Source of the DNA: Periplaneta americana
Lineage: Eukaryota > Arthropoda > Insecta > Blattodea > Blattidae
Direction: 5' to 3'
Assembly: GCF_040183065.1 (NCBI RefSeq)
Contig: NC_091120.1
Span: 73,386,708-73,450,707, forward strand
Length of the DNA: 64,000 bases
Part shown: positions 58,301 to 64,000 of the stretch, piece after piece
Numbering within the stretch: position 1 is the stretch's first letter
Layout: every line of letters starts with the position of its first letter
Position numbers and translations under genes: made by a program
Notes under the pieces: model-generated
Seen by the model: the letters and a program-made list of their open reading frames with translations, nothing else
The model's database searches: none
What the model was told of the DNA's origin: nothing

Positions 58301-60937
58301 GCTCGTCGATCGCTTAGCCTTAGCCAAGACAGAGTTTGGAAAGACGGGGAAACATGATCATACTTACGAATATTACAAATATAACGGACGCACGCATTAT
58401 GCACACGTTGTAGCCTGTTGCTCAAATTTGCATTTAGGTTACTTAATATAATATCGCAGTAGTCAAAGTGTGGCATCACGAGTGTTTGTACAAGGATTAA
58501 TTTTAATTTTTCAGGAAGAAAGTGCTTCAGTCGCTTTAATGAGTGAATAATGGAAAATATTTTTTTGGAAGTGTGATTCACTTGTTCATTCCATTCCAGG
58601 TGACAATCCATATAAATACCAAGGTTCTTCACGGTCGTACTGTATGGAATAGTAGTATTATTTACAATTATCGGTGGCAAATTTTGTTTGTCACACTTCG
58701 ATCTTTGATGTTCTATTAAGATTGCCTGCGATTTACTTGCATTTAAATTAAGTCCGTGGGTTTTCGACCATATGGATATAGAATTCAAGTCATCATTAAC
58801 TTTAGTTATGGCGTCATTTATGTAGTTAGGTCGAGTATGCAGATAGATTTGTATGTCGTCAGCATAAATATGGTGTCGGCAGGATGTTAGATTAGAAGAA
58901 ATATCATTAATATAAATAGAAAATAGTAATGGTCCTAGGACAGAGCCTTGTGGTACGCCAGTCTTCGTGGTACGCCAAGTGGAATAACGATTATTAATAG
59001 ACACGCACTGTTGGCGTTCACGAAGATAGGAGTCCATCCACGCTAAGGCATTATCAGAAAAATGCAGTACTCTTAATTTTGCAATTAGTAAGTCAACGTC
59101 TACAGTGTCGAAGGCTTTGGAGTAGTCTAAAAGTGTTAGTATTATGATCTGTCCTTTGTCTAAAGCTTCACGTATATCCTCAGTCACTTTAAGCAGTGCA
59201 GTCGATGTGCTGTGTCCCGTTCTGAAGCCTGATTGGTAAGGGTAAAAAATATTGTGAGTATTGAGGTAATCTGTCAGTTGTTTGTGCACAATTCTTTCCA
59301 AAGCTTTTGAGAGAACAGGAAGAATACTAATAGGTCTATAGTCATTAGGTGTTACAGGTAACTTAATTTTAGGAAGGGGACGAACAATAGCCTTTTTCCA
59401 TATGTCTGGGTAATGTGAAGTCATTGTGGATGCATTGAATATATGGGTTAGTGTCGGAAGAATTATGTCCATAATTTTGTTCAGAAGTTCTATATTTATA
59501 TTGTCTACTCCTTGTGATTTTGACTTGATGCGCTTTAGTGATGATTTTACGTCAGAAGGTGTTATGTAGGAAAAGAAGAACTTGTCTCGTGCTGGGGCGG
59601 GTGTAGAGATTAATTCATTAATAGTCTGTTGTTTCGTTGCGGCGTCAGGTGCGTGGGTAGTGGTGGATGTGAAGCAATTGTTTAAATCATCTAGACAAAT
59701 AGTATTGTCAATTTGTGACTTAGATTGTCCCAGTCCCATTGACCTAACATTTCTCCACATATCGGATGCTCTAATATCAGGTTCAATGAGGCGGTAAGCA
59801 TGTCTAAGCTTAGCATTTCTAATCGTCTGTGTGGTCATATTTCTTAGTCGTTTGTACCGCAAGAAATCTATGTCACTTTTTAGTCTCTTGAATTTCCGAA
59901 AAGCTTCGTCTCTGTCTCTCAAATCAACGAGTTCCACTTCTATTATGCACACGTCCAATATGACATCAATTGAACCACCAACCACATTCAAATTTGAAAA
60001 TTGTGCATTCAATAATTTATTATTCCTTTTAAAATTATTCATGTTTATTTTTTATGTCATCGTCGTTAAATAAAACTTTTCTAACACTTGTGTATATTAG
60101 TTAGGTTATGTTATAGCTTCTGCTATATGATATTATGGATAGTCACGTATCAGAGATTGTTTAATATTAAGATTTATTGAAAATCATCTATCAAGTGACG
60201 TTGATTACTGGGATTCGGATAACTGAAGTGGAATGCAACTGTCTTAATAAAAATGAAACTGAATCAACAAAGCCTTCTTGACTAGTAACAGGCCACAGAG
60301 TTCAATGATGATTCCATAGTTGGCACAACTGATACCGGTAACAAGAAAACATCATCATAAAACACTGCTGCCATCTAGCGTAATGTTGGGATGGTACAAT
60401 AATACATTTGAAGACAGTTGTATTTTCGTAAGCCAATTAATATTTTATTGTACACTTTCTTACTTCTAATCTTTATATAGCCTACTTTCTTCTAATCGTG
60501 TAATAGTCAATTAAATCCCACTCGAGTTTTGATTTTCTCTAGATAAATCAAAACCTCTAGTGAGATTACTGTTGATAATTGCCTTCCATCTTTGAACATT
60601 TTGCATCATTACGAATAAGTTAGTACTATAAGAAAGAACAGATTCCCCGCAACGTTGCTATAACATTTCATACGCCTCAGCACATAAATTTTTAAGAGAC
60701 AAGCAAAATTTCAGAATTGCGTATTTTTTCTTACGCTTCAACTCCAGTGTGCCCTCGGCGAAACTAAACACATCTCCGCTTGATCGTCTGTCACACGTTA
60801 AAATTGAAAATATAGTGCATTATATCATTGTTATGTAGTAGACGAAATATTATATTAAAAATATGAAACGAAATTTAAAATTTGAATTCAATACTGCAAG
60901 AGTAAAAATCATGATCACTCCTTAATAACCTGTGTAC

Positions 60938-60988
<51 letters not shown>

Positions 60989-61263
60989 TAGTATTATTAA
61001 AACATACAGCTACTCATCGATTTTTCTATCGAGAAATTATTTATGATTATATAATCTACATGAAATATAGTTTGATAAAATAATAATTTTTACCGGTACT
61101 TCACAAATTTTAAATGAAATTCATTATATGAAAAGTCTTACAGACGTAATAAGTCCTCCAGCTTCCCTCCTAATTGCTGATTAAATTTACTTCCAGTTGA
61201 AGTTAATTTGAATTCTTGAGAGTCTCCTGAGCCTTCAGTATAAATCCCCAACACGAGTCCCTT
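33583..61263 (-). CDS. LapC: M17 leucine aminopeptidase-like gene, nearly complete (exons 2-10)
   Basis: Exons (minus): 61142-61263, 50601-50936, 49089-49191, 44753-44933, 40733-40879, 38433-38627, 37465-37614, 35408-35484, 33583-33756. They sum to 1485 bp, 494 residues plus stop, with all phases matching; with a 36-codon exon 1 the protein would be about 530 residues, the normal size for this family. Order: N-domain, linker, then catalytic domain with LVGKGITYDSGG, KGDMAGAA, PLCENMPSG, the metal motif, TGDRVWR and MTGRP..TLI near the end. The motif NTDAEGR is here DTSNEGR: the Asp metal ligand is Ser, though Glu and Arg remain. Such losses are known in insect sperm S-LAPs. Exon 1 lies upstream or was missed; the 10.2-kb intron 2 is full of transposons. 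Confidence 0.92.
33975..34125. repeat. Unclassified dispersed repeat, copy 2
   Basis: Second copy of the 29680-29870 repeat, containing a C run (about 34019-34028), ccagacaagtatcggaatat and tcgccagagtatcaacatct. Lies in LapC intron 9. Confidence 0.65.
34100..34370 (-). mobile_element. tRNA-derived SINE, minus strand
   Basis: Minus strand: ggataacgtgtgcgcttctc, then B box aggttcgattcccgg (about 34313-34327), then a body with gcaatggaagaaatttatct and ctcatccg-like tracts. The A box is diverged. Lies in LapC intron 9. Confidence 0.5.
34390..34830 (+). pseudogene. Mariner transposase N-terminal remnant
   Basis: Plus-strand frame reads MYGEHCLSCQTFYNWVQKFS EG, i.e. the mariner HTH block (YG...LS..T...W...F..G), then ETVGQW, and later LAQIVRGDESCVHCYHPETK, matching the first catalytic region (I..GDE.W......P). 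Middle part is collapsed and the region is cut by a SINE at about 34840. Overlaps LapC intron 9 in antisense. Confidence 0.65.
34840..34990 (-). mobile_element. SINE with CCTCAACC body, copy 2
   Basis: Minus strand: ctgtggagtaacggttagca (A-box region), B box gggttcgattcccgg (34918-34935), then gggacaagttacctggttga and ccggggctttccctcaaccc. The body matches 27187-27340. The T-arm is perfect. Confidence 0.7.
35408..35484 (-). CDS. LapC exon 9
   Basis: 77 bp. Encodes ITNADVTNTGMGPGGSPCRA then AAFLK. Family pattern: ADV.N........C.AA.FL.EF. Acceptor tgtttag, donor GTAAAT. The reading joins TY|I at exon 8 and FLK|EF at exon 10 in correct phase. Confidence 0.9.
35750..36380 (+). pseudogene. Degenerate mariner-type transposase (IS630-Tc1-mariner)
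   Basis: Across several broken frames: TGEI-like and YLEYAYAF, then (N)QQ...FQKWCPAALEL, then YPARFLFVEIHQR. These follow the order of TVTG..YLDML, FQQDGAPPHW and SPDITPLDFFLW...KDKVY in this transposase type, with the signature catalytic residues scrambled by indels and stops. In LapC intron 8. Confidence 0.55.
36840..37037. mobile_element. Palindromic MITE, PIF/Harbinger-like (TTA TSD)
   Basis: 198 bp that folds along its whole length. Ends agccttggtttttctgaac and its reverse complement; arms continue through gacgcaagcg and acaacacgagagatagtga. Flanks are TTA on both sides (36837-36839, 37038-37040), the usual PIF/Harbinger target. In LapC intron 8. Confidence 0.85.
37044..37186. mobile_element. 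hAT-type MITE with perfect 8-bp TSD
   Basis: Ends cagtagtgtcaga and the reverse complement of cagcgatgtcaga. Perfect 8-bp duplications CTTTACAG at 37036-37043 and 37187-37194. The left duplication overlaps the last bases of the neighbouring palindromic MITE, so this insertion is younger. 143 bp, no ORF. Confidence 0.85.
37465..37614 (-). CDS. LapC exon 8
   Basis: 150 bp. Encodes MGMRSALGGAASGVYTNNHD, LWREINKAGSITGDRVWRFP, LWHHFTKKVT. Matches AL....G..TN...LW..........TGDR.WR.PL....... Acceptor atttcag, donor GTAAGT. Confidence 0.92.
37777..37836. repeat. 30-bp perfect tandem duplication
   Basis: taccacgaaagcaagggtcc plus ggtaaaataa, twice in succession without a mismatch, so recent. The DNA to its right (to about 38040) looks like a decayed transposon end on the minus strand (frame with RTHSHCLRSV). 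Confidence 0.85.
38433..38627 (-). CDS. LapC exon 7: metal-binding loop exon
   Basis: 195 bp. Encodes LIPLCENMPSGMSMKPGDIL, FAHNGTSIQVEDTSNEGRII, LADALEYAREAHKPRLMIDV, ATLS. PLCENMPSG and EGR.ILADAL fix the alignment. In bovine LAP numbering the second metal-ligand Asp (D332) falls on Ser, while E334 and R336 are kept. Donor GTAAGT, acceptor tatgcag. Confidence 0.93.
38932..39216 (-). mobile_element. tRNA-derived SINE bounded by short inverted repeats
   Basis: Minus strand: A box tggcttagtgg, B box ggttcgaatcc (about 38970-38990), perfect T-arm. The unit is bounded by gatgaaggatcg (38932) and its reverse complement cgatccttcatc (ending 39216). A canonical SINE has no terminal inverted repeats. 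In LapC intron 6. Confidence 0.7.
39490..39715 (+). mobile_element. Probable LINE 3' UTR remnant
   Basis: Contains catgaatttggggagctgca, gagtcgcaaaatccggttgc, ggaatcatcgctgtaatcac and ccatgggctgtcgcg. I recall this order of words as a conserved tail of a widespread arthropod LINE; I cannot confirm it here, and there is no second copy in the window. Confidence 0.35.
39716..40732. other. LapC intron 6, remainder; nothing recognised
   Basis: AT-rich DNA. No exon-like frame, tRNA box or inverted repeat stands out. Confidence 0.3.
40733..40879 (-). CDS. LapC exon 6: first metal-site exon
   Basis: 147 bp, as in LapA. Encodes KGITYDSGGLCLKKCKQMSE then FKGDMAGAAVIVATMKAVAS and LTLPINV. Carries the first metal-ligand Lys and Asp, the catalytic Lys and the Asp of DMAGAA. 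Acceptor attacag, donor GTTAGT. Confidence 0.93.
41615..43900 (-). mobile_element. APE-type LINE, 5'-truncated, with internal deletion and frameshift
   Basis: In LapC intron 5. From 43890 a trace of the endonuclease (NGQRLRDFVIYNDLKVMNSF) breaks off, then resumes at RGPELETDHYLIVSP, so the segment between has been deleted. The frame then runs to KNGKAPGEDNLNFELFKYSG (42955). A single frameshift leads on to ENYRGISFLNSGYKIYT, GFIKAFDSVDR, GVRQECGLSPLLF, the catalytic MFADDQVII and FNYLGYNLS. It ends WKKHVERMD and GKRKLGRPRKRWHETV, then a (GAT)n tail at 41623-41657 (plus-strand ATC). The RTE/CR1-like clade call is tentative. Confidence 0.88.
43901..44752. other. LapC intron 5, upstream part; nothing recognised
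   Basis: AT-rich. A short ttgttgttgttttctaatgc word at about 44443 resembles a repeat end I have seen in insect DNA, but it cannot be supported from this window. Confidence 0.3.
44753..44933 (-). CDS. LapC exon 5: start of catalytic domain
   Basis: 181 bp. Encodes AAVEALCPCGVGVEVRDKDW, IESKKLNAFLAVAKGSSEPP, VFLELGYCGGQQDERPIVLV. Matches LAVAKGS.EPP.FLE..Y........LVGKG. Acceptor tttccag, donor GTAAGT. Confidence 0.93.
45455..45830. repeat. Degenerate tandem repeat, four units of about 80-90 bp
   Basis: Units start near 45490, 45570, 45660 and 45750, each with (a)atgtttaagcc(t)atatta, then a(a)tc.tt.(a/g)tgtaaaattttaac and ttaaa. Divergence between units is high. In LapC intron 4. Confidence 0.75.
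46405..46680 (+). pseudogene. Mariner-type transposase C-terminal remnant
   Basis: Reads SPDLSALHHFFGITVK then, after a frame break, TSIEELNIYIQETIHSFSED and MLENVFYNVHKRTETV. This matches the third catalytic block and C-terminus of the transposase type at 2328-2723 (SPDL..LDFF.WG..K...Y...P....EL..RI......M...V......R). In LapC intron 4. Confidence 0.6.
46712..46797. repeat. (TA)n inside an inverted repeat
   Basis: A long TA array is bracketed by tgatttattatgct and its reverse complement agcataataaatca, so the whole block can form a cruciform. Confidence 0.85.
46800..47885. other. LapC intron 4, middle; nothing recognised
   Basis: No inverted repeat, tRNA box or family-like frame was seen in this AT-rich stretch. 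Confidence 0.3.
47886..47944. repeat. (AAT)n microsatellite
   Basis: About 19 uninterrupted AAT units. Confidence 0.95.
47945..49088. other. LapC intron 4, part nearest exon 4; nothing recognised
   Basis: AT-rich, with T runs near 48690 and 48790. No supported feature. Confidence 0.3.
49089..49191 (-). CDS. LapC exon 4: linker exon
   Basis: 103 bp. Encodes AGWQRGLLKADAQNLARNLC, DTPSNIMTPSAFAR. A near-consensus match to AQNLAR.L...P.N.MTP..FA. Acceptor atttcag, donor GTGAGT. Confidence 0.93.
49499..50032. mobile_element. Foldback MITE, 534 bp with about 200-bp arms
   Basis: Ends ctctgcagacctaacaacc and its reverse complement, flanked by TA. The arms continue through (t)tatctagattcgaaccca, tgtctgac, gccgaaatcccagag, tttctgtttagaaatacact and aacg.tcgttat. 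The loop is about 135 bp. TA flanks suggest the Tc1/mariner superfamily. In LapC intron 3. Confidence 0.85.
50442..50507. repeat. (TA)n microsatellite
   Basis: About 32 TA units, some 95 bp downstream of LapC exon 3 in intron 3. Confidence 0.95.
50601..50936 (-). CDS. LapC exon 3: N-terminal M17 domain
   Basis: 336 bp. Encodes HGSYIPKGEVQVFQNVESEF, YSIAVAGLGKEDVG, ENVRVAAGAGARALSSLGIS, EAAAEGAALATWRFQDFKAK. Landmark blocks of the M17 N-domain (A..GLG, NVR.AAG.G...L, AAEGA) are all present. Acceptor ctttag, donor GTGAGT. Confidence 0.93.
51400..51680. repeat. Low-complexity T-rich, TTAT/ATTC tract
   Basis: Imperfect tetranucleotide and pentanucleotide repeats (ttta, attc, tttc). Mirrors the purine-rich tract at 63425-63780 in style but is not its complement. 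Confidence 0.7.
51946..51993. repeat. (TTA)n microsatellite
   Basis: About 16 ATT units. No LINE tail motif precedes it. Confidence 0.9.
52540..53125 (-). pseudogene. Mariner transposase remnant (catalytic domain to C-terminus)
   Basis: First frame (53122 to about 52835): VSFEILLTFKMVYQYIAP then VTGQYFISVLQTFKDNISRI and a decayed DNAP block. Then YSPDLAPYIFLFPNLKKHF, and ETLGQVHESMWDYF. The order VTGQYY..VL..L...I..., ...DNAP, SPDLAP.DFFLFP.LK, W...W..C....G.YF.G is the mariner DD34D layout. Frame breaks make it inactive. In LapC intron 2. Confidence 0.75.
53270..54355 (-). pseudogene. LINE RNase H domain and C-terminal tail, degenerate
   Basis: From 54353: RLPHDTYWTSYQFRCRKLKT, then TDWLHIY and NDEPAGAGIYSKLFSFYLST (RNase H start), NAVIFSDSISTIQ, LQWIPAYCG (RNase H catalytic blocks IFSDS and QWIP.HCG), KFRMLTGHECLAAYLFKIGI (C-terminal block). 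Frames are broken several times. The 3' tail is (ACT)n on the minus strand. This is a jockey/I-superclade LINE, a different family from those at 41 and 55 kb. Confidence 0.75.
54505..54600 (-). mobile_element. tRNA-derived SINE head, minus strand
   Basis: Minus strand: ccccagtggtctggtaataa (A-box region) and B box gggttcgaatcccgg (54527-54545) with perfect T stem, then ctactggggaattttccttg and an A run. In LapC intron 2. Confidence 0.65.
54807..54862. repeat. 28-bp perfect tandem duplication
   Basis: aattttatcgcgtccctagc plus atttgttt, twice in direct succession. Confidence 0.85.
54922..54980. repeat. (TA)n microsatellite
   Basis: About 29 TA units. Confidence 0.95.
55163..55275 (-). mobile_element. 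Old fragment of the 55-60 kb LINE, with 40-bp direct flanks
   Basis: aatcaacgagttccacttct and ccaaccacattcaaatttta match 59925-60030 (the start of the long ORF of the LINE copy ending there), with more differences than seen between the two main copies. Flanked by near-identical direct repeats starting cattcggaaatcctgaataa (about 55120 and 55278). Confidence 0.7.
55320..55646 (-). mobile_element. Severed 3' end of LINE copy 2
   Basis: Reverse complement of the final 330 bp of the LINE: (TAA)n at 55316-55372, then ttcgctggcagagttaaggc, the hairpin, and the UTR up to aatttaatataa. The UTR of copy 2 stops at 57856 exactly where this piece takes over, so the two were once contiguous. Confidence 0.85.
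55647..57855 (+). mobile_element. LINE copy 1, 5'-truncated, intact RT ORF, inserted into copy 2
   Basis: ORF 55665-57380 (571 codons) has no stop or frameshift: KAIVRPLPKIKLPVTPNDYR, PISILPVLSKALERIV, YQSGFRTGHSTSTAL, LTLLDYSKAFDTVD, GVPQGSVLGPLLFSIYINDI and the catalytic HHIYADDIQIYLH. The YADD form and short tail suggest the CR1/L2-Daphne group. It ends with a UTR, a hairpin (57789-57804) and an (ATT)n tail. The endonuclease is missing through 5' truncation. Protein differs from copy 2 at about 17 of 570 positions counted by eye. In LapC intron 2, antisense to the gene. Confidence 0.92.
57856..60045 (-). mobile_element. LINE copy 2, longer intact ORF, 3' UTR split by copy 1
   Basis: ORF 60042-58024, 672 uninterrupted codons: an extra N-terminal 100 residues (NNFKRNNKLLNAQFSNLNVV then RIRDRDEAF-like basic region, YRLIEPDIRASDMWRNVRSM) precede the RT described for copy 1. 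The endonuclease is not present, so this copy is also 5'-truncated near 60045. Its 3' UTR continues at 55646-55320 on the other side of copy 1. Confidence 0.9.
60046..60937. other. LapC intron 2 near exon 2; nothing recognised
   Basis: AT-rich DNA without inverted repeats, tRNA boxes or family-like frames. Confidence 0.3.
60938..60987. repeat. (AAT)n microsatellite
   Basis: About 16 AAT units, 155 bp from LapC exon 2. Confidence 0.95.
61142..61263 (-). CDS. LapC exon 2: start of mature N-domain
   Basis: 122 bp. Encodes KGLVLGIYTEGSGDSQEFKL, TSTGSKFNQQLGGKLEDLLR. Starts at phase 0 like LapA and LapB exon 2. Acceptor attacag, donor GTAAGA. No upstream exon of the 36-codon presequence type was found to 64000. 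Confidence 0.92.
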
Positions 61264-61409
61264 CTGTAATATAGGAAAATAAAAGCTTAATAACTTGCAA
61301 TATTCAACTGATGCTCGAGAGAGAAAAATCACAAAAGAACAAGATTTACAATAGTTTAATTTACGGTGTTGCAATTATATTATATGAATTCATCACGTAC
61401 TTACATATA

Positions 61410-61999
61410 CTGGGTGTTCATTTCAAAGTGTGTCATGACGTCACTGTTGTTGGGTCACCGATTTGAAGCGAGTTTCAGCTTATATGTTAGAGAAGTTGCC
61501 TATTATTTAAGGCGTTCTTCAATCTGAACTTGAGAACGTGTACGGTATAACTTGAACGTCGTAGCAACAGATGGCGGTCTGTACGGTCTGTGTGCTACCA
61601 TAACCTCTTTCGAACTGTGTTTTGCGCCGGAAAGTCGTACGCAGGGTATTTGTTATCATCGGTTGCGTACCACAACATTCCACAACGCAAATCAAATGCT
61701 CCGTGTCCATGTTGACCGTCGAAGTTAATGTCAACAAATACGTAAGTAATCGTCTTAACCCTCTCCTCATATCCCGACAGTACGTATTTCCAAACAGTTC
61801 ACATTCCTGCCACTACCGGCGTTATCGTACGTATCGGTACGTACTCTTCAGAATGAACGCCGTACTTGCTAGGCAACTTCTCTGCCTCATAGGTTATACA
61901 CCTCTGCGGAAGTGTAGGAAGATCGAATTCTCTAGGCTCATCGGCTAGCCACATGACGGCATACAGCGAGCCATGACACACTTTGAACTGAACACCCAG
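61410..61999. mobile_element. MITE, 590 bp with 28-bp TIRs, TA TSD
   Basis: ctgggtgttcatttcaaagt at the left matches ctgggtgttcagttcaaagt (reverse complement of the right end), the match continuing through gtgtcatg. TA flanks both ends. Interior ORFs have no family signature. Lies just upstream of LapC exon 2. Confidence 0.8.
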
Positions 62000-62193
62000 T
62001 AGACACAAAGGGATACTTGCGCTTATGTCCAAATGTTTTCAGATAATTTCAGAAAGTGGTCTTACCTTAAACGCATGCAAATAAGATTCTTTTCGTTGCT
62101 TTTATGAAAACAGTATAAATGAATTTGATATGATATGGTTGGGATATGTTGATAGATTAATGTTTAACTCTCTCATTACAGACAGCATAATTA

Positions 62194-62431
62194 TGAAGAG
62201 TTCATAGCCATAGTGGGCAAAGCTCCATTTATTAAAAACGGAGAAAACAAGAGTTAAAATTAAGTGAATACCATAATTCAATGAAATAAATAGCAAGTAA
62301 TATAAAGTATGCACATTAAAACTAAATGATATGTAAATCTTCATTAAACTTTGGTAGTCACTTAACTTTAACCCTTGTTTTCTCCGTTTTTAATGAATGG
62401 CGCTTGACCCACTATGGCTGTGAACCCTTCA
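62194..62431. mobile_element. Foldback MITE family F1, copy 2
   Basis: Same arms and loop as 30016-30252 (gaagagttcatagccatagt; ccatttattaaaaacggaga; agcaagtaatataaagta; cttcattaaact). Its right end abuts the next element. Confidence 0.8.
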
Positions 62432-62433
62432 TA

Positions 62434-63406
62434 TACAAGGTGGAAGGAAACCTATTATATTAATTCACATTAATATGAGGAATCCGAATCACGCGAAGTG
62501 GGTAGGCACTGTATACACACATACACAATTCATAGTGGTAATAGATGAAGTCAATGCGAACAAGTTTTGTCAAATACCTACGTTTTTTATACGTCCAATA
62601 ATTTCGAGAATACGAAATGTAACGTGTTACAAAGCTACAACGCTCCATGAGGTCATTGCTTCCAGTGGGGTTGAGCGTAACTGTAATCATCCATTCCGCA
62701 AGACTTACGAAAGGAGAATGTAAACCAAAAACGTCTCATCACATACTTTTCAATCAAATTACTGTAGATGAAAACAAAGTATTGAATCAATTAATTATGC
62801 AAATTGTTTGGTTTTTAACATTCTTTATTATGCTATGACCACTTTAACTCTAAAATTTAATACCATGAAACTTATTTAACATTCACAGTATCTGTTGATT
62901 TCTATGCTTTTTACGTAATTAAAAACTAGTAAAGAATGTACATTCTTATAAAACAAAACTATTTCGATTCAAGATTCCTTTACATTAATTGATACAAACT
63001 CAAAATAACATTAATTACGAATACACATTCTGTAACTCAATCTTCATTTAAGTTATTATCTTTGAAGAAATTAGAAGTTAATTCAGAAACGAAATTAAGT
63101 TTACAGTAATGTTGAGTAATGTGTTAAGTGCTACGAATGTAGACTACAGTAATGTGATGGAAACTATCTTATGAGACGTTTTTGTTTACATTCTCTACTC
63201 GCAAATCTTGCGGAGAGGATAATTGTTGTTACACTCATCCCCACTGCAGAGCAATGACCTCAAGGAGCGTTGTAGCGTTACAACACGTTACATTCATATT
63301 TTCAAAATTATTGGACGTATCAAAAACTTATTTGACAAAACTTGTTCGCATTGACTTCATCTATTACCTCCATGAATTAATGTAATAGGTTCCCTTCCAC
63401 CCTATG
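62434..63406. mobile_element. Long foldback element, about 970 bp with roughly 300-bp arms
   Basis: Ends share acaaggtggaaggaaacctatta and (reverse) its counterpart with small differences. Arms continue through ggtaatagatgaagtcaatg, cgaacaagttttgtcaaata, atacgtccaataat, cgtgtt(g/a)(t/c)aa.gctacaacgctcc and ttgaggtcattgc. No transposase-like frame. TA at both outer edges. Confidence 0.75.
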
Positions 63407-63424
63407 TATAAAGTACTGAGGCAC

Positions 63425-63780
63425 TGCAAAAAAAAAATCAAATTATTACATAGGAAGAAAGGAAATAATAAACGAAAGAAATAAGGAAAGAAAAAAAAGA
63501 GAAAGATAAAAGAAGAAATAGATAAAAATGAAAGCAAAGACAGAAATGAAGAAAAGAAGAAAGGAAAGAAAGACAAAATACAGAAATAAAGGAATAAAGA
63601 AAGAAAGAACAAGGATGGAAATAGAGAAAGGAAGAACAAAGAAAAGAGAAAGCATGGAAGAAAGAAAAGTAGATGGGAAGAAAGACAGAAAGGATGAAGG
63701 GAAGAAAGGCAGAAAGGAAGAAAGTATTGCAAAAAGAAATACATGAAGGAAGAAAGAAAGAAATGAAGGAATAAAAAACA
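63425..63780. repeat. Purine-rich (GAAA/GGAA)n tract
   Basis: A 350-bp stretch almost free of pyrimidines on the plus strand, made of imperfect gaaa, gaaag and ggaa repeats. ORFs on both strands here are compositional artefacts. Confidence 0.9.
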
Positions 63781-64000
63781 AAAAAGAGAGTAGTGGTAGT
63801 AGTGACTGAGGAGATAAGATTGCCATAAAGCAGCTCTGTGTTTTCATACTCATATTTAACACAATTCTCATATATATATTCATAGCATCATATTTAAAGA
63901 TACTTAAAATACTCACTAATCATTTGATATATAAATCATAAATTCATAACATCCATTTTCCACGCAATTTTGTAATAATATACTTCGCATTTCATACACA

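Noticed and set aside
61799..62032. 77-codon ORF upstream of LapC as exon 1
   Set aside because: It spans the TIR of the 590-bp MITE and lacks a presequence-like composition and a donor in phase.
62030..62100. Possible LapC exon 1 ending AAG|GTAAGA
   Set aside because: In the required phase the frame is closed by a stop 13 codons upstream with no ATG.
63446..63916. 156-codon F/L/S-rich ORF as a membrane protein
   Set aside because: It is the complement of the purine-rich simple repeat; the composition explains both strands' ORFs.
1..64000. CRISPR arrays, toxin-antitoxin or phage-type systems
   Set aside because: The tandem repeats found have no spacer structure, and gene structure is clearly eukaryotic.

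Overview
The window looks like gene-poor, transposon-rich chromosomal DNA from an insect. The genes have short exons with GT/AG introns, and they belong to an insect-type leucine aminopeptidase (M17) family. The filler is AT-rich DNA with microsatellites, tRNA-derived SINEs, several non-LTR retrotransposon (LINE) clades, mariner/Tc1, hAT and PIF/Harbinger remnants, and many foldback MITEs. A cockroach or termite (Blattodea) is my best guess from the repeat style; that is inference and not proven by the sequence. I see no bacterial operons, CRISPR arrays or rRNA.

The only cellular genes I can support are three copies of one M17 leucine aminopeptidase gene, all on the minus strand, in tandem. 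LapC (61.3 kb down to 33.6 kb) has nine consecutive exons from the start of the mature N-domain to the stop codon, with matching intron phases and an open frame; only its short first coding exon was not found. LapB (27.8 to 24.4 kb) has a presequence exon and N-domain exons but no catalytic domain. LapA (14.4 to 2.0 kb) has six exons, from a presequence-like first exon to the first metal-site exon; the rest would lie left of the window. Exon lengths and phases agree between copies, which is strong evidence for duplication. LapC carries an unusual change in its NTDAEGR-type metal motif.

Mobile DNA by region: 0-2 kb, LINE and SINE fragments. 2.2-13 kb (LapA introns), a mariner-type element, two copies of one SINE family, a hAT deletion derivative, a LINE tail and a MITE. 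15.3-17.6 kb, an R2-superclade LINE with an RLE endonuclease. 18-24 kb, a long repeat, SINEs, a foldback that encloses a tRNA-like unit, and a MITE with 7-bp target duplications. 24-31 kb, LINE fragments of one family on both strands, a hAT C-terminus, and two more copies of the 12.8-kb MITE. 31.6-33.1 kb, a PIF/Harbinger-like element in which a piece of the transposase has become a nine-copy 89-bp minisatellite. 34-40 kb (LapC 3' introns), SINEs, two transposase relics and nested MITEs. 41.6-43.9 kb, an APE-type LINE. 49.5-54.6 kb, a 534-bp foldback, a mariner relic and a LINE RNase H relic. 55.3-60 kb, two near-identical LINEs, one inserted in reverse inside the other's 3' UTR. 61.4-63.4 kb, three adjacent inverted-repeat elements.

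I found no self-contained new molecular system. The best leads are the diverging aminopeptidase array (one member apparently lacking a metal ligand, one reduced to the N-domain), the MITE families with 7-bp target duplications, the tRNA-like unit between 64-bp perfect inverted arms, and the transposase-derived minisatellite.
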